Source of the DNA: Terasakiella magnetica | GTDB lineage: Bacteria > Pseudomonadota > Alphaproteobacteria > Rhodospirillales > Magnetospirillaceae | Length of the DNA: 64,000 nt | Assembly (NCBI GenBank): GCA_902729415.1 | Contig: CACVCF010000112.1 | Coordinates: 62,001-126,000 of the forward strand | Direction: 5' to 3' | Shown: positions 44,195 to 51,712 of the stretch, one piece after another | Layout of the letters: every line of letters starts with the position of its first letter | Position numbering within the stretch: position 1 is the stretch's first letter | Position numbers and translations under genes: made by a program | Notes under the pieces: generated by a model | The model's input: only the letters and a program-made list of their open reading frames with translations | Told to the model about the DNA's origin: nothing | Database searches by the model: none

Positions 44195-45259
44195 ATGAAC
44201 CGATCCATGAGATCAAGCGGACTGGGCCGAATCGGGGCTGCGGCCCATGGCGATGTCGCCGTCTGGCTGCTGGTCTGTTGTTTCATGGTGGCGGTGATGG
44301 TGCTGCTGGGCGGCCTGACCCGCCTGACCCATTCCGGCCTGTCCATGGTGGAATGGGAGCCCATCGTCGGGATCATTCCTCCTTTGAACGACGCCGATTG
44401 GCAGCTTTTCTTCGCCAAGTACCGCCAGACCCCGGAATACCTCAAAGTCAATTCCGGCATGAGCCTGGATGACTTCAAAGGTATCTTCTGGCTGGAATAC
44501 ATTCATCGCGTCTGGGGCCGCCTGATCGGTATCGTGTTCCTGCTGCCGTTCCTGTGGCTGGCTTTTTCCGGGCGCATCGGCAGGGGGCTTATTCCCCGTC
44601 TGGCCGGGCTGTTCCTGCTGGGTGCCTCCCAAGGCGGTATGGGCTGGTTCATGGTCAAGAGCGGACTGGTGGACAATCCCGCCGTCAGCCATTTGCGCCT
44701 TACCGCCCATTTGGCTCTGGCGCTGCTGATCCACGCCTGGATGTTCTGGATGGCGCTCGACATTCTGGCTGATCATCGCCCGCGCCCGGCCCGATTGGGC
44801 CGCGAGGTCGAAGGAACCCGCACCTGGCTGCGCCTGGTGACGCTGCTGGTGGTGGTCACCTTGCTGTTCGGCGGTCTGGTGGCGGGACTGAAGGCCGGGT
44901 TGATCTATAACACTTGGCCGTTGATGGACGGGCGCCTGATTCCCAATGATCTGTTCCCCGGCGGGGTGAGCGGCCTGTTCGAAGACATCAAGACGGTGCA
45001 GTTCGCCCACCGGACCCTGGCCGAGTTCACCCTTGTGGTGGTTCTGCTCGGCTGGTTTTCCTGTTTGCGGAAATTCGGCGGCGATACGCCGCTTGCCATT
45101 CATGCCGTCGGCGTGATGGCTCTGGTCCAGGTTGGTCTTGGCATCGGCACTCTGGTGCTGGTGGTTCCGGTGTGGCTGGCGGAAACCCACCAGATGGGCG
45201 CCATGCTGCTGCTGACATTGTGCCTGTGGGCCGTGCAGGATCTTGGCCGCCGGATCTGA
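44195..45259 (+). CDS. ctaA: Heme A synthase (type 1, alphaproteobacterial)
   Basis: A 354-residue protein with eight membrane helices that converts heme O to heme A. The four conserved histidines are in EYIHRVWGR, RLTAHLALA, QFAHRTLAE and AETHQMGA. GGGGG-rich sequence precedes ATG 44195. It is placed just upstream of the heme-copper enzyme genes, suggesting that these carry heme A. Confidence 0.94.
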   Translation: MNRSMRSSGLGRIGAAAHGDVAVWLLVCCFMVAVMVLLGGLTRLTHSGLSMVEWEPIVGIIPPLNDADWQLFFAKYRQTPEYLKVNSGMSLDDFKGIFWLEYIHRVWGRLIGIVFLLPFLWLAFSGRIGRGLIPRLAGLFLLGASQGGMGWFMVKSGLVDNPAVSHLRLTAHLALALLIHAWMFWMALDILADHRPRPARLGREVEGTRTWLRLVTLLVVVTLLFGGLVAGLKAGLIYNTWPLMDGRLIPNDLFPGGVSGLFEDIKTVQFAHRTLAEFTLVVVLLGWFSCLRKFGGDTPLAIHAVGVMALVQVGLGIGTLVLVVPVWLAETHQMGAMLLLTLCLWAVQDLGRRI

Positions 45260-45318
45260 TCAGCAGGCAGTATTTTCTTTCTCCCAACCCTCTACTAATT
45301 GCGTAGCGAAAGGTCTCC

Positions 45319-45349
45319 GACTTTACCAAAGTCAAGGAGATGAACTTTC
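45319..45349. promoter_or_regulatory. Repeated ACTTT/AAAGT half-sites upstream of the heme-copper operon
   Basis: GACTTT-acc-AAAGTC (perfect inverted repeat, 45319-45333) is followed by another ACTTT about 11 bases on, giving three alternating half-sites. They lie between ctaA and the small-subunit gene, and may be an operator or part of a structured leader. The factor is not recognised. Confidence 0.4.
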
Positions 45350-45368
45350 GGTAATGCGAGGTTCAGGG

Positions 45369-45389
45369 TCCGGTCATCCGGAGTTTTTT
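45369..45389 (+). terminator. Hairpin plus T-run between ctaA and the heme-copper operon
   Basis: TCCGG-tcat-CCGGA (45369-45382) is followed by six T. The short stem fits a weak intrinsic terminator of the ctaA transcript, or an attenuator in the leader of the downstream operon, whose first ATG is 26 bases after it. Confidence 0.55.
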
Positions 45390-45415
45390 CGGAAATGCCT
45401 AAGGGAGTTCGATCG

Positions 45416-45577
45416 ATGTCCAATTCAATCGAAGGTCGGGAGGAGGAGCAGGTGCCTGTGCTGCAGCGCATCCTGGACAATCCCTTCCTGCTTCTTTTTA
45501 TCGGGGTAGTCGTTCCGACGGTTTCCTACACGATCTGGGGGATCATGGAAGTCGCCCAGCTGCCGATCGCGAAGTAA
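45416..45577 (+). CDS. Small heme-copper oxidase subunit (IIa-like)
   Basis: A 53-residue protein with one membrane helix (FLLLFIGVVVPTVSYTIWGI, residues about 30-49) and a charged N-terminus. This is the size and layout of subunit IIa of ba3-type (B-family) enzymes, in which it supplies the helix missing from the one-helix subunit II. GGGAG lies 8-9 bases before ATG 45416; ATG 45395 would be 7 codons longer. It is 15 bases ahead of the CuA subunit gene. Confidence 0.75.
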   Translation: MSNSIEGREEEQVPVLQRILDNPFLLLFIGVVVPTVSYTIWGIMEVAQLPIAK

Positions 45578-45592
45578 GGGAGGAGCTCAGCA

Positions 45593-46138
45593 ATGTCTAT
45601 TACTCCTCCGCCGCAAAAAGTTTGGTTCAACGAGCCCGTCGACAAGGTCGAGCTGCTCTGGGTCGGTATGGCCCTGGTGTGGGCTCTGATCATGTTCGCC
45701 ATGATGCCCTTGTGGCACTTGAAGGGCAGCCAGAACATGTCGAACGAAGCCTATCGCATCTCTCCGGATGTGTATCAGGCCCGCGTCGACGCGTTCGTCG
45801 AGAAGTTCAAGGTCGGTGAAGAAGGTAAGGCCAAGACCCCGGTGGTTCGTCCCCCGGCCGGTTCGGACGTCTATCTGCTGGCCCGTCTGTGGGAGTGGTA
45901 TCCGGTTCTCGAGCTCGAACAGGGCAAGAGCTATCGTCTGCACCTCTCGTCGCTGGATTGGCAGCATGGTTTCTCTGTGCAGCCCGCCAACATCAACCTG
46001 CAGGTCCATCCCGGTATCGATGAAGTTGTGACCATCACCCCGACCACTTCGGGCGATTTTGGCATCATCTGCAACGAATACTGCGGTATCGGCCATCACA
46101 CCATGCTCGGAAAAATCCGAGTCGTGGCTGGCAAGTAA
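45593..46138 (+). CDS. Heme-copper enzyme subunit II with CuA site
   Basis: A 181-residue protein with one membrane helix (about residues 20-40) and a periplasmic CuA domain. The CuA ligands are the histidine in DWQHGFSV and the loop CNEYCGIGHHTM (two cysteines, histidine, methionine). One helix and the small size match B-family (ba3-like) subunit II. It accepts electrons from a cytochrome c or other soluble carrier. It starts 15 bases after the small subunit gene and is followed after 16 bases by subunit I. Confidence 0.93.
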   Translation: MSITPPPQKVWFNEPVDKVELLWVGMALVWALIMFAMMPLWHLKGSQNMSNEAYRISPDVYQARVDAFVEKFKVGEEGKAKTPVVRPPAGSDVYLLARLWEWYPVLELEQGKSYRLHLSSLDWQHGFSVQPANINLQVHPGIDEVVTITPTTSGDFGIICNEYCGIGHHTMLGKIRVVAGK

Positions 46139-46154
46139 TCGAGGGGGAGCGCAA

Positions 46155-47831
46155 ATGGTTGCCAAGCCCGTATTTCGAACCTGTGGCCTCACAGGTCTGA
46201 AAATTCATGACGAAGCTGAAAAGCTGATCAAGGCCAATGCGGTCGTCGCCATCGTGGTGCTGGCTGTCGGTGGTCTGTTCGGTCTGCTCGTCGCCCTGAC
46301 CCGTTGGCCGTCCGTGCACTTGCTGCCGGCCGACCTGTTCTACCTGGCGCTGACCGCGCACGGTATCGACATCCTGATCGTCTGGTGCATCTTCTTCGAA
46401 GTTGCTCTGATGTACTTCGCCTCAGCCATTCTTTTGGGAAGCCGTCTGGCTGCTCCCAAAATGGGCTGGGTGGCGTTCACCCTGATGGTTCTGGGTGCCG
46501 CTATCACCAACTGGAAGGTGCTTGAGGGCAATTCCAGCGTGATGATGACCTCCTACGTGCCGATGCAGGCCGATCCGCTGTTCTATGTGGGTCTGATCCT
46601 GTTCGCCGTGGGCGCGTTGATCGCCTGCTTCATCTTCCTTGGCACCCTGGTTGTCGCCAAGGCCGAGAAGACCTATGAAGGGTCGATCCCGCTGGTCACC
46701 TTCGGTGCTCTGGTTGCCTGCATCATCGCCGTCTACACCATCGCGTCCGGCGCCATCATCCTGATCCCGACCTTCTTGTGGTCCATCGGGCTGATCAGCC
46801 ACATCGACCCGCTGATGTACAAGGTCGTGTGGTGGGGCATGGGCCACTCGTCGCAGCAGATCAACGTGGCCGCCCACATTGCCGTGTGGTACGCCATCGC
46901 CGCGATCCTGTTCGGCGCCAAGCCGCTGTCGGAGAAGGTCAGCCGTCTGGCTTACCTGACCTACGTGTTCTTCCTCCAGATCGCCTCCGCTCACCACCTG
47001 CTGGTGGAGCCGGGCCTGTCGTCCAGCTACAAGATCTTCAACACCTCCTACGGCATGTATCTCGCCGTGCTGGGTTCGATGATCCATGGTCTGACCGTCC
47101 CCGGCTGCATCGAAGCGGCTCAGCGCAAGAAGGGCTTCAACAAGGGCCTGTTCGAGTGGCTGCGCAAGGCTCCGTGGGGCAATCCGGTGTTCTCGGGCAT
47201 GTTCTTGTCCCTGATCATGTTTGGCTTCCTGGGCGGCATCTCCGGTGTCACCATGGGCGTGGAACAGATCAACATCATGATCCACAACACCATCTACGTT
47301 CCGGGCCACTTCCATGGCACCGTGGCGGTCGGCACCACGCTGGCGTTCATGGCGATCACCTACTTCCTGGTGCCCGCCCTGTGGCAGCGTGAGATCGTCG
47401 CTCCGGGCCTGGCCAAGCTGCAGCCGTACCTGTTCGGCCTCGGCATGGGCGTGTTCTCCCTGTTCATGATGGGCGCCGGTACCTTGGGTGTGTCCCGTCG
47501 TCACTGGGACATGGCCTTCTCCGATGCTCCGCATGCCTTCAGCCATGCCCCCGCTGCCTATCTGATGATGGGTATCGTGGGCGTCTCCGCCGTCGTCGCG
47601 GTGGTTGGCGGCGCGTTGTTCGTGCTGATCATCGTGGCTTCGGTTCTGTTCGGCAAGCCGATCAAGGCCGTTGCTCCGGCTCCGGCTCCGTCGCCGGTCG
47701 CCTCCTATGGCAGCGAAGAGCATCCGTCGGTTCCGGGTACCTTTACCCTGGCGCTGCTGTTCTTGACGATGTTCGTGCTCTACTACTTCGTCAACTGGAA
47801 GTATCTTGCCAGCACTTGGCTCCTGAGCTAG
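46155..47831 (+). CDS. B-family heme-copper subunit I, probable NO-reductase type
   Basis: A 558-residue membrane protein with about 13 helices, similar in the second half to Thermus ba3 oxidase subunit I (LRKAPWGNPVF and HNTIYVPGHFHGTV). All six metal-binding histidines are present: H69 and H387 (low-spin heme), H385 (high-spin heme), H231, H280 and H281 (CuB). The tyrosine that crosslinks to the CuB histidine in O2 reductases (H-x3-Y) is absent: H231 is followed by S-S-Q-Q, so position 235 is Gln. Loss of this tyrosine is known from all NO reductases of the superfamily. I infer a CuA-dependent NO reductase (eNOR/sNOR-like) rather than an oxidase; an atypical oxidase is the alternative. Confidence 0.9.
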   Translation: MVAKPVFRTCGLTGLKIHDEAEKLIKANAVVAIVVLAVGGLFGLLVALTRWPSVHLLPADLFYLALTAHGIDILIVWCIFFEVALMYFASAILLGSRLAAPKMGWVAFTLMVLGAAITNWKVLEGNSSVMMTSYVPMQADPLFYVGLILFAVGALIACFIFLGTLVVAKAEKTYEGSIPLVTFGALVACIIAVYTIASGAIILIPTFLWSIGLISHIDPLMYKVVWWGMGHSSQQINVAAHIAVWYAIAAILFGAKPLSEKVSRLAYLTYVFFLQIASAHHLLVEPGLSSSYKIFNTSYGMYLAVLGSMIHGLTVPGCIEAAQRKKGFNKGLFEWLRKAPWGNPVFSGMFLSLIMFGFLGGISGVTMGVEQINIMIHNTIYVPGHFHGTVAVGTTLAFMAITYFLVPALWQREIVAPGLAKLQPYLFGLGMGVFSLFMMGAGTLGVSRRHWDMAFSDAPHAFSHAPAAYLMMGIVGVSAVVAVVGGALFVLIIVASVLFGKPIKAVAPAPAPSPVASYGSEEHPSVPGTFTLALLFLTMFVLYYFVNWKYLASTWLLS

Positions 47832-47850
47832 GTCGGTAAGTCGGTAAAGC

Positions 47851-47874
47851 GGGCGGAACCTTCGGGTTCCGCCC
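47851..47874 (+). terminator. Terminator after heme-copper subunit I
   Basis: A perfect 10-bp stem GGGCGGAACC/GGTTCCGCCC closed by a TTCG tetraloop, followed by GTCACTTTCC. It separates subunit I from ctaB, so ctaB may have its own promoter or be expressed by read-through. Confidence 0.8.
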
Positions 47875-47916
47875 GTCACTTTCCAAGTGATAGTCTTTAT
47901 AGGCGGGATTTTTGAC

Positions 47917-48783
47917 ATGGCTGCGCAGCTCAAGATGCTGGCTTCGGTCTTCAAGTTGAGAATTGGCGTGTTCTGCGCTTTGGCCGCCATTGCCGGGGCT
48001 CTGACCACCAAGGGCATCCTGCCCGAGCCGGGTCAGGTGGCGGGCGTTGCCTTCGCCGTTCTGCTGTCCGCCGCCGCTGCGGGTGCCTTCAATCATTACT
48101 GGGAACGCGATCTCGACCATCGCATGGTCCGCACGCGCACCCGTCCCTTTGTCACCGGGGCGTTCCAAGCCGGTCTGGCATGGCCGGTGGGATTGTTCGT
48201 CTTGCTCGTCGCATCCATCGTTTTGGCGGTCTGGGCCGCCAATGCCATGGCCGCGTTGCATGTTTTTCTAGGCGCCTTCATCTATGGGATTGTCTACACC
48301 GTCTGGCTGAAGCGCCGCACCGCTTGGAACATCGTCATCGGCGGCTTGTCCGGCAGTTTTGCCGTGCTGGCTGGTGCGGCTGCGGTTCAGCCTTCCTTGA
48401 GCCCGGAATCTCTGATTCTGGCGCTGGTCTTGTTCCTGTGGACGCCGCCCCATTTCTGGAGTCTGGCGACCGCGCTGAAGGATGATTACGCCGCCGCCGG
48501 TGTGCCGATGCTGCCGGTGGTGATGGACGAGGCGGGCACCAACAAGGTGATTCTCGCCAATACCATCGCCTTGGTGGCGTCGTCGCTGCTGCCCGGCCTG
48601 TTCGGCGCGGGGTGGCTCTATATGGGGGCCGCAGCCCTGGGCGGCGGCTGGTTTTTGTACAAGAGCGTTGAGTTGGTGCGTCACCCCGGCCGCAAGGCGG
48701 CCATGGGCAATTTCTTCGCTTCACTGATCCAGCTGACCCTGCTCTTGACCGCCGTCATGGTAGAGCCCTTCCTGGCCGGGTAG
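47917..48783 (+). CDS. ctaB: Protoheme IX farnesyltransferase
   Basis: A 288-residue UbiA-family enzyme with about eight helices that makes heme O from heme B. The first prenyl-binding motif reads NHYWERDLDHRMVRTRTRP (residues about 59-77) and the second is KDDYAAAGVPML. Its sequence is similar to CtaB proteins of B-family oxidase clusters, and not the most canonical NxxxDxxxD form. ATG 47917 is favoured over a GTG at 47887. SCO follows after 9 bases. Confidence 0.92.
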   Translation: MAAQLKMLASVFKLRIGVFCALAAIAGALTTKGILPEPGQVAGVAFAVLLSAAAAGAFNHYWERDLDHRMVRTRTRPFVTGAFQAGLAWPVGLFVLLVASIVLAVWAANAMAALHVFLGAFIYGIVYTVWLKRRTAWNIVIGGLSGSFAVLAGAAAVQPSLSPESLILALVLFLWTPPHFWSLATALKDDYAAAGVPMLPVVMDEAGTNKVILANTIALVASSLLPGLFGAGWLYMGAAALGGGWFLYKSVELVRHPGRKAAMGNFFASLIQLTLLLTAVMVEPFLAG

Positions 48784-48792
48784 AACTCGGCC

Positions 48793-49599
48793 ATGCTTCG
48801 TATCACGATTTTGACAGTACTGGTGAGCTTGGGTCTGGGCGGTCTTTCCGTTCAGGCGGCGCCCACTGTTTCCGCCAATGCCGAGGAGGCGTTGAAGCGC
48901 TCCCGTGCGTCGGAAGGCCAGGAAGTCACCTCCCATCTCCTGACCGACCAGGACGGCAGGCCGGTGGATCTGTCCGCCTTTCGCGGCAAGCCCCTGGTGG
49001 TCAGCATGGTCTATACCGCCTGCGACCACACCTGCCCGGTGACCACCCAGACGGTGGCCCGGTCGGTGGCGGTGGCCCGCAAGGCTTTGGGCGACGACAG
49101 CTTCAATGTGGTGAGCATCGGCTTTGACACGGTGCGCGATACCCCGGCGGCCCTCAAGGTTTATGCCCGCCAGCAAGGCGTCAGCCTGGATCGCTGGAGC
49201 TTTCTGTCCGGCAGCGCCGAAAACATGGAAAAGCTGGCCGCCAATCTTGGCTTTACTTGGTTTGTAAGCTCGCGTGGCTTTGATCACATTGCCCAGACCA
49301 CGGTGATCGACCGCGAGGGCAGGATCTATCGCCAGGTCTATGGCGAGAATTTTGAGGTGCCGCAATTGGTGGAACCGCTCAAGGACGTGATCCTTGGCCG
49401 GAGCGCCGCCCTGGATTCCGTGGAATCCATCAGCAATCGAATCCGCTTCTTTTGTACCGTCTACGATCCGTCATCCGATGCCTACCGCTTTGATTACGGA
49501 ATTTTCCTGTCTATCGGTTCGGGCTTTCTCGCCGTGCTGACCATCATGTGGTGGATGGTCAGATTGTGGCGCGAGAACCGCTCCAGCCGCCGGACGTAA
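48793..49599 (+). CDS. senC: SCO1/SenC-family copper chaperone with C-terminal anchor
   Basis: A 268-residue protein with a signal peptide (ending VQAAP) and the SCO thioredoxin-like domain. The copper ligands are TACDHTCP (C-x3-C) and the histidine in GFDHIAQTT. It inserts copper into CuA. Unlike most SCO proteins, it also has a membrane helix at the C-terminus (YGIFLSIGSGFLAVLTIMWW, residues about 232-252). The next gene starts 36 bases after its stop. Confidence 0.92.
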   Translation: MLRITILTVLVSLGLGGLSVQAAPTVSANAEEALKRSRASEGQEVTSHLLTDQDGRPVDLSAFRGKPLVVSMVYTACDHTCPVTTQTVARSVAVARKALGDDSFNVVSIGFDTVRDTPAALKVYARQQGVSLDRWSFLSGSAENMEKLAANLGFTWFVSSRGFDHIAQTTVIDREGRIYRQVYGENFEVPQLVEPLKDVILGRSAALDSVESISNRIRFFCTVYDPSSDAYRFDYGIFLSIGSGFLAVLTIMWWMVRLWRENRSSRRT

Positions 49600-49634
49600 A
49601 GGGGAAAAAATGGAAACGAAAAGGAAATTTCGCC

Positions 49635-51203
49635 TTGTCTAATCCAATCAAATCCGCGCTGCGGGCCGGTCTTTTCCGCGTCGAGAGCGGCTGGGATGCC
49701 CTGGTCGGACGCGAGTCCAACCCCATGTACTGCCTGGGGGCGATGTCCTGGCTGTTCTTCTGGGTCGTCGGCGCTTCGGGGCTGTATCTGTTCATTCCCT
49801 ACGACACCAGCGCAGCCCGGGCGTGGGATTCCATCGAGTATATCAGCCGCGAGCAGTGGTACTGGGGCGGCGTGATCCGCAGTTTGCACCGCTATGCCTC
49901 GGACGCCATGGTCCTGACCATGATGCTCCATCTGGTGCGCGAATGGCTGCTCGACCGCTATCACGGCGCCCGCTGGTTCGCCTGGTTCACCGGCGTGCCG
50001 CTGATCTGGATGGTGTTCAGCTCGGGGATCACCGGCTATTGGCTGGTGTGGGACGAGTTGGCGCAGTATCTGGCGATCGGAACCGCGGAATGGCTCGACT
50101 GGCTGGGTATCTTCGGACAAAGCATCGCCCGCAACTTCCTCAATCCGGGGGCGTTGACCGACCGCTTCTTCACTCTGCTGATCTTCATCCATATCGCGGT
50201 ACCGCTGTTCTTGCTGTTCGCCATGTGGATTCACATTTTGCGCATCAACCGCGCCGATACCAATCCGCCGCGTCCGCTGGTGATCGGGACTTTGATCATG
50301 CTGGTGGGCCTGTCGCTGATCCATCCGGCCATGAGCCATCCGCCCGCAGATCTGGGCAAGGCCACCGCCGTCCTTAATCCCGACTGGTATTATATGGCGC
50401 TGTATCCGCTGTATGACACCAAGGGACCGGCTGTTGCCTGGATGGTCTCCATCGGTGCGACCTTGTTCTTGTCGGTGATGCCGTGGATGGCGTTCCGCCG
50501 CAAGCGCCGCGCCGCCGCCGTGGTGTCGCCGCCCAATTGCAATGCCTGCGGCAATTGCGCCTCCGACTGCCCGTTCGGTGCGGTGGTTCTGCGTCCGCGC
50601 CCCAGCGGCGTGGCCGGTGCCGCCCAAATCGCGGTGGTGCAGCCCGACCTGTGCACTAGCTGCGGTATGTGCGTCGCCTCGTGCAACCGCACCAATCCGT
50701 TCCTGAAGGGCGAACCGCGCGAGACCGGTATCGATCTGCCTGACTTCACCTTCGATCTGATGGTCAAGCGGCTGTCGGCCCGCACCCATGGCCTGACCGG
50801 GAATAACCGTGTTCTGGTATTGGGCTGCGAGCATGGCGCGGTGCTTGATCATCTGAAGGGGGCGTCCGTCGGCGTTCTGCCGCTGCATTGCACTGGCATG
50901 ATGCCGCCGTCATTGATCGACTACGTCTTTAACAAAGATCTGGCCGACGGCGTGCTGGTGACCGCCTGCCGTCCTGGCGAATGCTTCTATCGCCTGGGTC
51001 CGGAATGGACAGAAAAGCGCATGGCCGGCGAGCGGGTTCCCAAATTGCGGGGTGCGGTGCCGCGTGAGCGGGTGCGCCTGTTCTGGGCCGCCAGCACCGA
51101 GACCAAGAAGCTGGCGACCGAGTTGGCTGAATTCCGTGTGGCTCTGGCCGAACTGCCGCCCATGGCCAAGCCCGAGTCGACCAAGAGGAGGGTTGCGGAA
51201 TGA
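49635..51203 (+). CDS. Cytochrome b / two-[4Fe-4S] ferredoxin / MvhD-like fusion protein
   Basis: A 522-residue three-domain protein. Residues 1-290 are a cytochrome b6-type four-helix domain plus extra helices, with two bis-histidine heme b pairs (H85/H186 and H99/H200, spaced by 14). Residues 300-352 hold two ferredoxin motifs: C302, C305, C308, C312 and C340, C343, C346, C350. Residues 392-500 resemble the delta subunit of methyl-viologen-reducing hydrogenase (MvhD/FlpD), with cysteines C398, C419, C445 and C450. I chose TTG 49635, with AAGGA 9 bases upstream, because it directly follows the preceding gene and no ATG in frame fits. It would move electrons between quinol or heme b and Fe-S partners. 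Confidence 0.85.
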   Translation: MSNPIKSALRAGLFRVESGWDALVGRESNPMYCLGAMSWLFFWVVGASGLYLFIPYDTSAARAWDSIEYISREQWYWGGVIRSLHRYASDAMVLTMMLHLVREWLLDRYHGARWFAWFTGVPLIWMVFSSGITGYWLVWDELAQYLAIGTAEWLDWLGIFGQSIARNFLNPGALTDRFFTLLIFIHIAVPLFLLFAMWIHILRINRADTNPPRPLVIGTLIMLVGLSLIHPAMSHPPADLGKATAVLNPDWYYMALYPLYDTKGPAVAWMVSIGATLFLSVMPWMAFRRKRRAAAVVSPPNCNACGNCASDCPFGAVVLRPRPSGVAGAAQIAVVQPDLCTSCGMCVASCNRTNPFLKGEPRETGIDLPDFTFDLMVKRLSARTHGLTGNNRVLVLGCEHGAVLDHLKGASVGVLPLHCTGMMPPSLIDYVFNKDLADGVLVTACRPGECFYRLGPEWTEKRMAGERVPKLRGAVPRERVRLFWAASTETKKLATELAEFRVALAELPPMAKPESTKRRVAE

Positions 51204-51703
51204 TCAAGCCGCAATACATCGCGGGCCAAGTGGTGGCCTATTCCCTGTTCGCTGTGATGATCGGCTATTTCGCCTCGTCACCGCCCTATACCCACCACAC
51301 GCCGGGCAATGCGCTGATCAAGCTGTCGCTGACCCATGCCGGTCAGAAGATGGGGGAATGCCGCGAGCGGTCGGCCGAGGAACTGGCCAAGATGCCGCCC
51401 AATATGCGGACCAAGACCTCGTGCGGCCGCGAGCGTAACGCCGTGACCCTGGAGATGGATATCGATGGTGCGAAGGCGTTTGCTCAGACCGCCAAGCCCG
51501 CCGGTCTATCCGGAGACGGGCGCTCGCGCTTCTACAGCAGCCGTGAAATCACGCCGGGCCGTCACGTCATCCAGGCCCGGATGCGCGATGGTAATGACCA
51601 TAATGCCTTCGATCAGGTCGCTGAAGTGGTTGTCGAGCTTGCGCCCCGCCAGGTGTTCGTGATCGACTTCGACGAAGAGGACGGCAAGTTCGAATTCAAG
51701 TAA
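51200..51703 (+). CDS. Membrane-anchored protein of unknown function in the cytochrome b operon
   Basis: A 167-residue protein with one N-terminal membrane helix (residues about 8-26) and a periplasmic beta-rich domain with two cysteines (C54 in GECRER and C75 in TSCGRE) that may form a disulfide. The ATG overlaps the end of the cytochrome b fusion gene by 4 bases. It is followed after 9 bases by the heme-copper subunit I-like gene. I do not recognise it; by location it is a subunit or assembly factor. Confidence 0.78.
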   Translation: MIKPQYIAGQVVAYSLFAVMIGYFASSPPYTHHTPGNALIKLSLTHAGQKMGECRERSAEELAKMPPNMRTKTSCGRERNAVTLEMDIDGAKAFAQTAKPAGLSGDGRSRFYSSREITPGRHVIQARMRDGNDHNAFDQVAEVVVELAPRQVFVIDFDEEDGKFEFK

Positions 51704-51712
51704 GGCGGGGCC

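Noticed and set aside
46155..47831. Annotation as ordinary cytochrome c oxidase subunit I
   Set aside because: The crosslinked tyrosine is missing (Gln at that position), so O2 reductase function is not the best call.
46422..48017. Long minus-strand open frame opposite heme-copper subunit I
   Set aside because: Its translation is rich in H, Q, G and R, the typical shadow of a GC-rich gene in the opposite frame, whereas the plus strand encodes a clear membrane enzyme.
49610..49642. Ten-codon ORF starting with ATG before the cytochrome b fusion
   Set aside because: It is out of frame with the gene, ends inside its start region and has no conserved feature; likely chance.
49494..50888. Long minus-strand open frame opposite the cytochrome b fusion
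   Set aside because: Same shadow effect; the plus strand has defined heme and Fe-S motifs.
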